Source: Embiotoca jacksoni
Taxonomy: Eukaryota; Chordata; Actinopteri; Embiotocidae
Assembly: GCA_022577435.1 (NCBI GenBank)
Contig: JAKOON010000009.1
Location: 10,871,911 to 10,935,910 of the forward strand
Reading direction: 5' to 3'
DNA: 64,000 bases
In this document: positions 14,087-26,182 of the stretch, one piece after another
How the letters are laid out: each line of letters begins with the position of its first letter
Numbering within the stretch: position 1 is the stretch's first letter
Notes under the pieces: model-generated
The model's database searches: none
Told to the model about the DNA's origin: nothing
The model's input: only the letters and a program-made list of their open reading frames with translations
Translations under genes and position numbers: made by a program

Positions 14087-14554
14087 GTGCTGTGATAATC
14101 TGTGATTCCGTCTCATCAGCACAATATCAAAATGCCTCCGACTTCATGCTAAATAATACATTACTGTCTTTCTCTCTCTGTTTCACACGCACATATACAC
14201 ACTGTATGGTATGTGCTGGGGCATGAATTACTTATGACCTGACAGTCTTCAGAGGAAGAGGAAGAAATGTTGAAGGAGTCCAACAATCACATCAAAGTAC
14301 ATCCCACCAAGCAGACGAGCTGGAAAGGATAGAGCGGAACTACTGTACCTTCGCCCTGCCGATTGCAAAATTCCTTCCTGTACAGCGATCCTTGAATTCG
14401 ATCTTTTTCTGCTTTACAATGTGGATATAAGGCACACTTCTGTCATAGAAATGCAGGTATACTGTATGCTAATTCATCTATCTATCCAGTCAAATCCATT
14501 CACTCATTTTCATGAAATCCACAAGGCAAGCGACAGGCAAAGACTTTATTCTAC

Positions 14555-14730
14555 CCCATCCTCATCCTCCAGCTCCTCCAGCACTCCTGATGGAAGAGTT
14601 CCAGGGCATTCCTGGTCCCGGCAGGACATAAAAGCTTTCCTAGTCCAGGTAGGACATAAAAACCCTCAGGCATCTTGTGGGTCTGCCCCAGGGTGTACTC
14701 TTAGTTTCATGTGCCTGGAATGCCTGCACA
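14555..14730 (-). mobile_element. LINE 3'-end fragment (L2/CR1-like)
   Basis: On the minus strand it reads CACCCTGGGGCAGACCCACAAGATGCCTGAGGG, then GGGACCAGGAATGCC and GGAGGAGCTGGAGGA, given here in pieces. This resembles the well-known 3' region of L2/CR1-like fish LINEs (CCTGGG-GACC-GGA-GGAGCTGGA pattern). Within it, GGACATAAAA occurs twice about 35 bases apart. No intact frame is present. Confidence 0.5.
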
Positions 14731-15456
14731 GTAACATGTCCTCCTCGGATGTCCGAACAATCCCCAGATTTCCAACATATATGTTAATGTATTATCATAA
14801 GTACGATTTTTAGATGATTTCCCAACCCACTCACTAACCTCTAAGTGAGATGGAAGTGCTGACTCAATTCAAAACACACTCACCTACAAGTATCAATCAC
14901 AGAGGTAAAAAAAAAAATTCACTCCTCCAGAGAAAATAAAATGTTTCATGCGAGTAAAAAGACAGCTGTTTAATTGAATTTGGTAAAGTGAGGACATTGT
15001 GTCTCTATAATTTGACCGTTGATTTCTGGAGCTCTCATTACTAACAGTTCAAAATTTGAGTTGGTATACTAAAAAAAAGTGTTGTGATTTTAAACAACAA
15101 CCAACCAATAACGATAATGAGCAGGTATTTTTTTTTACTAATCTATTTTGTTCGTACGCATTGTTTGTAAGGCAATACCTGCAAAGATCTACAATCTGAA
15201 ATGGCTCCAGTAACAGATCAGGCCGAAGGATTACATGGACTACGGGTGACTTGCCAAAGTATTGTCCCTGGTTAGGGTGGATAATTCCTTCTGAGAAAAC
15301 TGTATGCATATATAGCCGAGCTGAGTGCTGAGGACAGTAAGAGAAGATGAACATGGACAGAAGAAAGACAGATCATCAGCAGAAGGTTGCATTTGTGCAA
15401 ATGCCAAGTGTGGTTTGCTGCTCTGTCTCACTGTCTCCCCATCTCAGGCGCACACA

Positions 15457-15563
<107 letters not shown>

Positions 15564-15658
15564 TAAGTCAAACGGCTGAATGTATCAGCAGCAGGGGATC
15601 TTCAGAAAAGTCCCCTGGATGGTCTCACTGAGAGCAAACTCTTTCCGTGTCACATCTA

Positions 15659-15668
15659 CACGCACACA

Positions 15669-15726
<58 letters not shown>
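15659..15726 (+). repeat. (CA)n array with CG interruptions at its start
   Basis: CACGCACACACGCGCACACA leads into a perfect CA run to 15726, about 95 bases after the preceding compound array. Confidence 0.97.
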
Positions 15727-15728
<2 letters not shown>

Positions 15729-17066
15729 AAACATGGGCCAAGTAGCAAGTGGAAATTTGTGCCAGTGAATAAATCTGGGACAACTGCTTTGACATACAAG
15801 TGGCACCAACACACAAGCACACACACATATAAAGACACAGCACAGCATGTGTGGAGATTTAAACCCGGACACTTCAGCAATCAGTGATATCGTCATTATG
15901 CAGCAGACCAGACACATATCAACAAGATAAACACCCACTAAAAACCAACCTACATACAGACGGGCACAAACACTCACAGAAGGACGCAGAAAGACACACA
16001 CAGTTAAGGAGTGTGTCATTTTGAACAGCAAACAGCTGTGACAAACACTCGGTGTCTCTATGTGAGATCTTTGCGAGGACAAATTTGAATTTCAGATCTT
16101 GGGATACTTTTGGAAAGTGAGAATATTTCAGATGGTCCTTTCTTTGGGACAGACCTCTAAAAAGGTTAAGCCTTGGGTTGAGGGTTTAGGTTAGAATTAG
16201 ATGAATGTCAGGGTTGGGGTGTTTATTTGGGATGATTAGCGAATGCATTAAGGAGTTAGGGAATGCAGTAAATGGCACAAAGTACATGAGGGTTTTGAAT
16301 TGGAATTTCATAAGGGTGAGGAGCGCCAATTTTTAATGAACTTTTGCAGAAAAATGTACACCGTCTATGGAGAATTCTGGTGCCAAGGACAAAGCGCACG
16401 GTGCACAGGTAGTGGGAGGTGGGGTCATTTTAATATCACCTGCCCTTGTGAGTGATTTTAATCCAGTCTGGAGCATGTGTGTGGGTAATTTTTCACCCCG
16501 TTCCCAGTCATAATTACAGAGGAAATGACTTTCTGTGTCTCAGCTAACTCGCTGGCTCGCCAGTAATTGAAATGCACCAGCTACATTGTTTTTTTTTTAT
16601 GCAGGAAAAACAAAAACAAAAAGGTACACCTCACCCATTTCTTATGCACTCTGCTGCATTTACATGAGCCATGTGCTGAGGACTTGACATCTTGGCATCC
16701 GTAACACTGGAAACATGTTTCAATTAATATAGTGACTGAACCCTAAATGTTCCAAGTTTTCTTAATGGGTATGTCATTGATTAAGAGTGATTATCGAATC
16801 TTATTTTTACTACAATTGGCCATTCCTGTACTGTATATATGTCTGCAACCTTAATTGATACATTGCAACTGATGTGTATGATCTACTAAATCAATTTCTT
16901 GCACTGTGGGCTTTTAAATGGCGTAAAGGGTCACTGATGTAATCGAACCACGTGAGTGAGACAGATGTGTCTGTAACATCTCAACAATCTGCTCAGTGGA
17001 TGGAGAGGAACTCGACAATTGTGTACTTATTTGTTTTGGCAGGTTTCTCAGTGTGATGTGTGTGTG

Positions 17067-17068
<2 letters not shown>

Positions 17069-17149
<81 letters not shown>
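17069..17149 (+). repeat. (GT)n array, about 40 copies
   Basis: This is the array closest to the 18326-18438 exon, about 1.2 kb downstream of its donor. In the minus-strand pre-mRNA it reads as (CA)n, a binding sequence for hnRNP L. Confidence 0.97.
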
Positions 17150-17150
<1 letters not shown>

Positions 17151-18325
17151 CTCCGGTAAACAGTCTCACACACTTTTGTTTTACGCTCTGGAACTAACTG
17201 ACTTGGGGACATCAAAGGTTTTCTAATCTAAATCTGATCTAAAATCTTAAATGCACACAGGACATGGTGTTTATACATAGTGAGTTCTAATTTTAACCAT
17301 CACTTCAACCACCCGTATCTGTTCTTCCATCTGTGAATATGGCACCACGGACTTTACTGAGGCCCTAAAGGAAGAGGGCAAAAGGAGCTACCTCTGCAAT
17401 CGTCCAACTTTTGTCTCGCTCTCATCCTCTCCTCCTCAAAGCAGTGCCTATACTTTACCACTAATAAATGTTCAAAAGAATTAGTACAACATTTGTATTA
17501 CAAGGATAATTTAAGGTCATATTGAATCATTATTATGTTTGATGTATTTACAATAACCCCAAGGAGAGAAAGTTTGTCTGTTTTAACAGGAGCTGAAAAA
17601 TAAAAAATTCTAAATAAGATTTTTTTTTTTTGCCTAACCAGACTGATGTTCTGTGTCGCCACAGAATGCCTCCTTTTCCGTCCCCGCTCATCTACAATAC
17701 ATAACCTTCAGTATGCTCACATTTTTGGTCATGTCTGCCCAGACCTTTCTCTCTCTCTCTGGATGTGGTAAGCTTGACAGCCTCCCTTGTTTAAATGGAA
17801 TGAACTTGTCACCCATTCGGGAGCCCTTTCCGGTGCTTAGCGGAAAGGAGTCAAAAAATGTGGATTGAGTTCACACATGGCACTTCTCCTTGAAAACTTT
17901 CAGAATCTGAGTGGTCCCTCAAAGGAATCGAATTGAATAGAAATCATGGGCTTTTAAAAGGACCAAAATCAAACAAAATAACATATAACCATGTGTTTTA
18001 AAGGTTCTTAGGTGTACAATGTGTCCAGCAAATACAGACAGGTATTTGTTTGATGTAAACAACACACAGCGGTCCACCTCATTAACCTGTGCATTCAAAA
18101 ACAAAGGTGGAGTTTTGGTTGTCTGAATGAATCTTTCTTCATCACATGCCTCAGACAGTCCTACAATAAGTGACCTGTGGAATTTGGCTTGATTTTCCAT
18201 ACTTAGGCTGTCAACTTATGTTGTTTACTTTTCTGAACTATAGAGGTCAGTATTGAGGCACAGCTTATAGATTCTCAACATACCAACCAGACACACAAAA
18301 CACACAGAAACAGACTCGTTCTGAC

Positions 18326-18438
18326 CTTCGTAGTTGAGTTTGAAGCCATGTGCCGAGACAGCAAAGTCACTGGTCAACCTCAAAGAGAAGACGTTCCCTG
18401 TGCTGGTGACCGGGGCAGGAACCGAGAAGCCTGTTAAC
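18326..18438 (-). CDS. csmd3: csmd3 coding exon: first CUB domain, C-terminal part
   Basis: On the minus strand this 113-base exon supplies one base finishing the Arg codon split with the upstream exon, then 37 residues from LTGFSVPAPV to GFKLNYE, then one base of the next codon (phase 1). SLRLTSDFAVSAHGF is the conserved final strand region of a CSMD CUB domain; the SDF residues lie where calcium-binding CUB domains place a ligand. The acceptor is TTTGTGTTTCAACAG above 18438. The assigned donor AAG|GTCAGA has C at intron position +3, weaker than consensus. The frame stays open past it, and a better-looking GTATGT donor lies about 46 bases further, in the same phase only if additional residues are tolerated. 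I chose the first donor because CSMD similarity stops at NYE and CUB-Sushi borders are normally phase 1. The first Sushi exon should follow outside the window, below position 1. Probably exon 3. Confidence 0.92.
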
Positions 18439-19309
18439 CTGTTGAAACACAAATAAGACCGGATTCACATTATTAGCAGACATTTTAAACACTGAGAAAA
18501 AACAATCCTCAGTTGTTGAGTGCACAAATCACTCAGCTTTTTAAAAGAGCAGTGTTAATAATACCAGTAGACATATACATCAATAAAGGACAACAAAAAA
18601 AATGAACGTCTTGTGCTGAGAAGAGTGAAAACGATTTTTGTAAGTCTTCACCGTCCTGTAATCTTTTATTTTACATTTTTTATAGTTTGTCAGGAAAGCC
18701 ATAAACTATGTACTTTCATAACTTGTTTGTGCCTGCATGTTAAATGTATTTGAAAAAAACATATTGTATATGCGCATTTTTCAAGAAACTCCTAAACTAT
18801 AGCTCATAATCATTACATGAGACCTACATAACGACTTACTCTAATTTTTTTAAATTATTTATAGTTTGCCAATTTGTTTACACCTCCATCTCTTATTTGC
18901 TTTGAGCAGTAACACATCCTGGCATACGGCCACTGAGGCAGAACACAGACAACGCTCCACTTTATGAAAATAAATAAGGGTTGCACTCCAACTGACCACT
19001 CAATAGGGACTTTAATGCACCATGGGATCAAAGTGTTCCAGGGAAAAGAGGGAGTCTTGGTCAGCTAACCAGTGATACAAAAACGGGCATCTGTAGAGAT
19101 CAGGAAACAGGTGTCAAGTAGAAAGTCAAGGCTACCTTTAATCTTCACTCCACATGTTTGAGTTTGTCCTCGAAAAATACGCTTGCACACAGGTGGGCCT
19201 TCAGCTTCTAGATTCCTTGAATTAAATGGGGCGGAAGGGAGAGGGAGGAAGAGAAGGCCAGCTCTTTTTCAGGTATGGAAAAGAGCCAAACTGTCTTGCT
19301 GCCACTGCG

Positions 19310-19780
19310 CCACATTTTCTTTCTTGTCCTGCAGTGACCATTCTTTCTTTTATTTCACCTCCCTCCTTCCTTTATTTCCTCCCTTCCGCTTTCTCTCTCC
19401 TCCTACTTCTCCCCCTCCACCCAGACCATTGTTTCTTCGAGCATTATGCACCTCATTCTTTTTCTTCTGTCCTAACTTCCACCACCTCCTCCCCCTTTAT
19501 CTGCCGTCCTCAACACTTCCTGCCATTTATCCATCAAAATCTTCTTTCTCTCTTGTTTAGTTGTGCTCGTCTCTTTTCCCTTTCCCTATTTTCAAGACGT
19601 GTTTTTTTTCCTTTTGTCTCGCATCCTTTCCCTCTCACCTGTCCCCAAATTTCTATCTCCTGTCATCCCCAGCATCTTTCTTCCTTTCATCTGTCCATAT
19701 AATTATTTTGTACATATTACTTTTACCATTTTTCATCCTTGCACATTCACCTTCTCCCTCCACTTCTTTCCAATTAGATC
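19310..19780 (+). repeat. Pyrimidine-rich low-complexity stretch
   Basis: Some 470 bases strongly biased to C and T on the plus strand. The overlapping open frames (19183-19868) are products of this bias and lack protein features. The nascent csmd3 RNA is purine-rich here. Confidence 0.8.
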
Positions 19781-20829
19781 ACAACTTGTTACATTTTCTG
19801 ACATCGGTAAACGTACATTTTATCTTTCGGTATATTTATCTGGAACCAGTTTAATAGTTATTAATTAGTTAAATGTGGGTATCCTACAATTAAGTGTTTT
19901 CTTTTTACCAACTCATTGTAGGATGTCCAAAAATACATAACATAGGAGACAAACTCAGTCTTGTCCTATCGCGGAGAATAATTCTTACCAGCAGGTGGAG
20001 TTACTGTTTTTGTCTGTTCATTTCTTTTTGTGTTGCAACAGCCAATAGACAGGACGATAGGTTCCCCAAGAATCAGGGAGCGTCACATGTTCTGTTCTGG
20101 CTGTTGCTCGATTGAATCAGCAGGAGGGTTCAGGGTAGGGTTAAGTTGAGGGTTAGGTACAAGTTGGTGTGACAGCGGACGAACCAATCACAGGCGCGTA
20201 TGGTTTAGAGTGTTTGTTGCTCCAGCTGTTGCAACCAAGCACAAACCATTGCGTTATGGCTAATATTAATTCATTTATTTCCATTGGCATTGCAATTGTT
20301 TTTGAAAATGTCAGTTTAATGCTAATTGACATAGGTGCAATGTTGCTAAATTAACATAGTCTTTGTTTGCTTCTCACATAGTGACCATGATAAATGTCCA
20401 TATGTTTGTATAGGCTACATACAGAATATTTCGCAAATTATCCTTTGCATAATTTGGTAATGTATTAAAATATGTTCACTTGGAAATGTAACATTAATAA
20501 GCAGTGCACCACAGTTCATAATTCTGCTCTGTTATTTTCTTTTAATGTTACTCTGTTGACATTTTGAAGGAACAAATAAAGAATCGATAAAGAAGACAAT
20601 ACGCTGGGGTTTATGTCTGCTCAGCTGTGCTAAGGTCAAACAGTGAGGGCAGAGTTTCCTTTAACATTTGTACCTGTGGTTTTCTTTTACTGTCAAATGT
20701 GATTGTGGCAAGATAAATTAGAATGGATATTTTAGCAGATCACACATCCCCAGTAATGACAAAGTCCTTTTAATTCTGTTTCAAACATGCACACAATGCA
20801 GCGACTTATTTTGATTTTGTATTCCCCTG

Positions 20830-21330
20830 CTCCATCCTGCCACTCCTGTCTCTTCTCAATCTGTCCTCCCATTTTTCTTTGTCTCTACATTTTAATTTAT
20901 TAAGCTTTCTATCAGCAAAAACAACCACAGTTTATTTAAGAACCTGTCCTCTCAGCCCTTCTTCCACTCAGCCTTTCTTTCATCTTCTGCCTCCTTCCTC
21001 GCTTTTATCCTCCATTAAGGATCTGCTTTCACCTCCCCTTTCATCTTTTCATCTCTCTACCCTCCTATATATTCATCTCATATCCTCCTTTTCACATTTA
21101 CTGCCTGCCCTCTTCTATCCCCCTTCTCTTTATTTTCCTCCATCTCTCCTCTTATTTGCCATCTTGCATCTGTCTTCCTATTTATGTTCAGTTATTAGCT
21201 TAAATTTATTCCCCTGCACTTTTCACTAATCATTCCGTCTATGCACCTTTCTGCTCATCCAAACTGTCTTCTTACAAGCTTCGTCAGTTTGCTCTCCATT
21301 GTTTTCCACTTCCCGTCTCTCGTAGTGGCT
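20830..21330 (+). repeat. Second pyrimidine-rich stretch
   Basis: C/T-rich over about 500 bases, much like 19310-19780; the 116-residue frame at 20879-21229 is a bias artefact. Confidence 0.75.
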
Positions 21331-22129
21331 CCTGACTCGCATGTTGAATCTAATTTTCTTAAATGACTTACTCCCTCTGTATTTCTTTGTTCTCCTCATC
21401 CAGTTCAATGCTGCTCAAAGCACAAATGGTGGCCATTTTCTTAAAAGTAACCGACCATCGTTTGAATCTTTCTCTTCAATTCTAATCTATATCTCATCTG
21501 TATTTCTAGTTTTCTGTTGCGTTCTTGTTTGCAGTCATTTTTTGATCTCATCTTGAATCTTTAAACCTCCGTCTTCCTTTAACTCTTTATTTGTATTTTT
21601 TCACTGCCCTTCTTGACCTCATTTCTTTTTCCATTTTGTTTCTGTCAGTACAGTGTTTCCGATCTTAAAGCCAACATGCAGTAAACATGTTATGTGTGTA
21701 ATGATACACGGTCTTTCAACATGTTTGACCTCAATAGGAAATGATTTGTGCACATTCACACACATACTTTTCCGGAGTGCTGCAGTAAATAATACAGCAA
21801 TGGAACAAATGCTGTTTGTGTACAGTAACACTAAATTTGCAAAGGAAGAAGTTGCAAAGCTAAATGGTTTTCCAGTATGACTAATGATATTGTCATTATC
21901 TTGTCATTAGTTTAGAACAAGTTTCACACATAATTTGGGTGATGGATGACCAAATTTAAAACCTTAGCAACAATGTATTAAAACCTCACTGTCAAAGGCA
22001 ACACTGATTCATGAGCATGAGATACAAAAACGGATAGCCATGTCATAACTACTGCCAAGTACGACTAACTGAATTCTGTCTTTTTAATAAAGGACATTTG
22101 ATCCAACTTGAAGTCAATTAGTACTCCAG

Positions 22130-22262
22130 AAGCAGAACAATTCAGTTGACTAATCGATTCGTCATTTAAGAGAAAAATGAATCGTATAATAGATTGTTAA
22201 TGTTTTTGAAACAAAAATGGCAGAAGTTACCTTGTTTCAGATTCTCAAATATTCTACAAATA
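22130..22262 (+). mobile_element. Likely relic of a TAATCGATTAATCG-type fish/vertebrate repeat
   Basis: GACTAATCGATTCGTCATTT, AAACAAAAATGGCAGAAGTT and TTCAGATTCTCAAATATT follow the order seen in a common nonautonomous repeat (ATCGATTAATCG...AAAAATGCCAAA...CAGCTTCTCAAAT). Diverged and short. Confidence 0.42.
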
Positions 22263-24780
22263 ATACATACATACATGTATTTGATACAAAGTAAGTCCTT
22301 CCAAACAAACTCTATATTGCAATCACAAACTGTCTGAGTCATAAAAGCTATGTCCCTTTTGAGGACAACAAACTTCCAATTTCCTTTAATTTATTTTGAT
22401 ATTTCTTTTACAAAAGGCCTACACCACTGAAAACGAAGAAGAAAAATGACTGATCCTTTGCAAACAGTGTTTGCCTTAGTGGTGCTGTAAGGAGCTTCTT
22501 GATAATAGGAACTAAATCACAAAAAAAATGAAAAATAGTATGAAAATAACCTTGGAACCCAACCATTTCTCTCCTGCTTCCTCTACAATATCTTATTTGT
22601 AATGCTTTACTCCAGAAGAAATAAACTTTCCAAACATACGTGCACACGCGCTCTTCGTAGTGCATCAGTTCATCTCTGGATTTATGCTTTTTCAGATTTA
22701 TGGGGTAAAACTAAATTATCTTAAAGAAACTGAAGAAAGATGAAACAGTGGGTGTCAGGCATTCGAGGTCTATTCCTGTGGGAGTGTGGGTCTGTGCTAG
22801 CGCATGTGTACGCATGATTGTGTGGTGTATACTGTAGAGTGAAATCACATTAGCAAGTGAATGAAGAACTACCTAATATCAGCAGAGTGCTTTCTCCGCG
22901 CTCACAAACACACATATAAAAGCACACAAGCTTACACACACAAACACACCATTCTCTTTATTTTCTCCAAAGAAGCAACCACGCAGTCTGGCTAATGCGA
23001 TTGCCAGACCCCCTTTCTTTGTTTCTCCTTCTCTCTTTTCTCCTTCTATTGTATCTGATGGTCTCTATTGCCAAGAGGGGAAATAGATTTTTCATTATTA
23101 GTACTGCCATGAAGAACAGAGAGACATAGTGGAAGATATAAACTATAGAACAAAAAAAAAGAGGGGTGGACAGAATGGGACAAGTAGTACACAGTTAAGA
23201 TTATGTGTAGTGTTGAAAAATATTTTTTCAGATCAAATCAAATCTGATGTGAACTGAATCATTTCATTACATCTGTGGCTCATCTGATATAGTCCTACAC
23301 ACATGCGTTCACATGGGATTAGGATAGATATTTATGGGAGTAGCGTAGGGTCCTACCTGAACCTTAAATTACACAGTTTCAAGTATGTTAGTGACGATAA
23401 CCATTATCTGGGAATATCACATTCTTTCATTGATCAGCTGTAAAATGGGGATATCTATTTAAAATGGTGTCGTGGAAATTCTCCTTCTATGTTAGAGATG
23501 CTGATTTTCTATGTTAATTTAAGACTTGGCGTGATAAATATATATATATTTTTTTACTTTATGCGGATTGGAGAAAAGACCAAAAATATAGCTTGTAGTT
23601 CTATACTATACCCCAAGTGATTCAATCAGTGATACATTCTGGTGCGTGTTCTGTTTACGGTCTGTTTTGACTTGCCTTAGGCCTTCCTCAACCCAATGGC
23701 GAATCAATACTGACCTCACAACTTGAAAATCACATATCAATACGTTGACTTCCCATATCTAAGATATTCATTTCCCACAACGCATCCAGGCAATCCAAAC
23801 ATCTAACCACGGATGGAAAGCAGCTCAAAATACACTGCTGATGATTTCATGCAACATGTAACCAACGTCATGCTGCTTACTTGTTATGCACGCTAAGTTA
23901 AATGTACTGCTGAAGCTCACCACACAAAAGGACAGATTACAGCAACTGCAGCACATGGTACATTTGATAAATAATTAAAAAGGTAAGTATCTATTAAAAA
24001 ATATATATATATTTTCTTTAAAAGAAGTAATGAAGATAGGAGCACAGTTTGAAAATCTGTAAGTTAAAGGCTGTTTATTCTCTCTCGGCTCATGTAAGTA
24101 TGTGTAGCAACCAGTCCCTAACCACCAAAGTAGCAGTACCGAGAGAACAGAGTGTTTGTCTGAGCTAAAAAAAAAAAGAAGGAAAAAACAGCAGTTGTGT
24201 GCGGCTGTGAGTGTGTTTTAGTTTGTTTGTGTGTATTTTATCGAGTTGATACTGACCCAAGGCCTGACCCCACAAACCAAAATGCTCTGAAGCTCCTCTT
24301 CCTCCAGTCTCTCTCCATCTTCATCCATTTATCTTTTCCTTTCCTCCCTTCCTGACGTTATCCATTGGGAACTGTGTAACTGTGTCAATTTCAAAACCAT
24401 TTACCATCTACTCTACTCTCTTTCCTACAAGGGCGGTAGCTGTCTACATGTACACCACTACAGCCACTACATCAGCATGTATAATATCCTGTTGTCATAT
24501 TATTTTTATTACTCATTAAATTAATTATCAAACTGATACAACTATTTGGGTTTAACCTTCTGTTCCTGTGTTTTGTCCATGGTTGAAGTACACTGATGAT
24601 TACCCAGAGATGTAAGAAAACAAATACATTATAATGCCTCAAATTATGGCAATGATATGCTAATGATTGAACCCTAATATATAAGGCTTTCACTGCAAAC
24701 ATGGCGCCTGTCATGAATTATTTGTGTTAGATTTATTTTTCACAACTTAATCAGTTATATTTAGACATTTTAGAATATGT

Positions 24781-24925
24781 CAATACGCAGATGACACTGT
24801 TCTATTTTTTTGAGTTACTAATTTGAGTTACTAATTTAAAAAAGTTAAAACAAAGTATGAAGGAGATATCTAAATAGATTACAGAGGCTTTTATTCTAAA
24901 TTACATTTTCTTCAAAATCAATACC
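24781..24925 (+). mobile_element. Non-LTR retrotransposon fragment with reverse-transcriptase YADD box
   Basis: The frame starting at 24781 reads QYADDTVLFF, the catalytic box of LINE reverse transcriptases, then hits a stop. About 90 bases on, TCTAAATTACATTTTCTTCAAAATCAATA resembles the LN.KT..M.FS.S motif that normally follows. Strongly decayed; flanks were not recognised. Confidence 0.62.
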
Positions 24926-26123
24926 TAAAAAAAAAGAAGCAATTCATTCAATAATGCAGTCTGCTACATTTGATCCAGTTAATAGCCATGCAGACTGTGT
25001 ATAATAAAACCTCGCACTCGCACTCCAGTATTGTTATTTAGTATTACTGTGGGTGTCTTTATAGTTATTCTTGAACATCAATTTCTCTTATTTCAATGCC
25101 GTTTCATCATGCAGTCTCCAGTTAATATTCATACAATCATCTGACAAACTCTCTGTCTCACACAAACACACATTCACAGAGGTCTAGAAACCATACATTT
25201 CATTCAGTTCATGGTATTTCATGCTCGACTGCATATTCGTGAGTTCTGTTTATGTAAGTATGTGTCTTATGTCTCACTTTGGACACCAATTTCTGATTTT
25301 AAACCAATTGTATGACAACGGTAATCTAACTGGATACACAATGCTTTCTTTAGGAAATTTGTTCTGCTTTCAGAGCTTTGTGATAGCGTCGGAAAAAAAA
25401 AAGAATGCTCTTTGCTTTTTTGGATATGTTTGTCTGCACTTGCTATGTAAGCACTATACTCAGGTTCTAGGGGATTCAGATATTACTATTAAATATACAC
25501 CTACACGTTCTTCATAGAAGTAAGTGGAGAAACTGTACCGACACTTGTATGTGACATTTGACTCTTTAAAACAAGTATTTCCGAAGAACATGGATGTTAA
25601 TGGAAGTCGGAAATCCAATCTTATTCAAATTCATAGGAGTGAATACAATCCTAATTTGCCGAAACAGTTTAGGAAGATTACCTGTGCTTGTCTCTATCAC
25701 TGAAATATAAAATCCTTGGATGATTAACTTGTAGTATATAGAAATAGGAGGAGACATGTGATAGCTACAGCACTTGTGTTGTATTAGACATTGAACCTTC
25801 TCTTTGTCTAATCAAAGGGACTTTGTCTTTAAAAAAAAAAAAGAAGCAATTCAATTGAAGAAATTCAAGGAAAGATCTACGATTCAAATCATCTATTACT
25901 AAGGTTAACCAGGGCAAATTGTATTAAATGCAACTATGCATCGATGAAATGCTGCTTTTTATGCAACACAAAAGCAGTAAAAAAAAAAAAAACTAAAAAA
26001 AAGTATCTTCCTCTTTTCTCCTCTATCCCTCCCCTTCATGTCCAGTAGATTTATTTCCCTACTGGTGCTAAAAGTTCAGGGTCTGTAGTGAGTGATTGAT
26101 TAACAAAACTAGCCTGAGTGACA

Positions 26124-26170
<47 letters not shown>

Positions 26171-26182
26171 ACACACACACAC
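26124..26182 (+). repeat. (CA)n array, about 29 copies, with two CG interruptions
   Basis: CA run interrupted by CGCACACGCA in the middle. Confidence 0.97.

Noticed and set aside
14421..14813. A 130-residue plus-strand frame.
   Set aside because: It reads the antisense of a LINE 3' fragment and a short TCC run.
19183..19868. Frames of up to 158 residues rich in Phe, Leu, Ser and Pro.
   Set aside because: Produced by pyrimidine-rich low complexity; no homology recognised and no consistent splice sites.
20110..20165. GGGTTAGGG-like words, suggesting interstitial telomeric repeat; also at 16160-16230.
   Set aside because: The words are imperfect (GGGTTAAG, GAGGGTTAGG) and never form tandem TTAGGG units.
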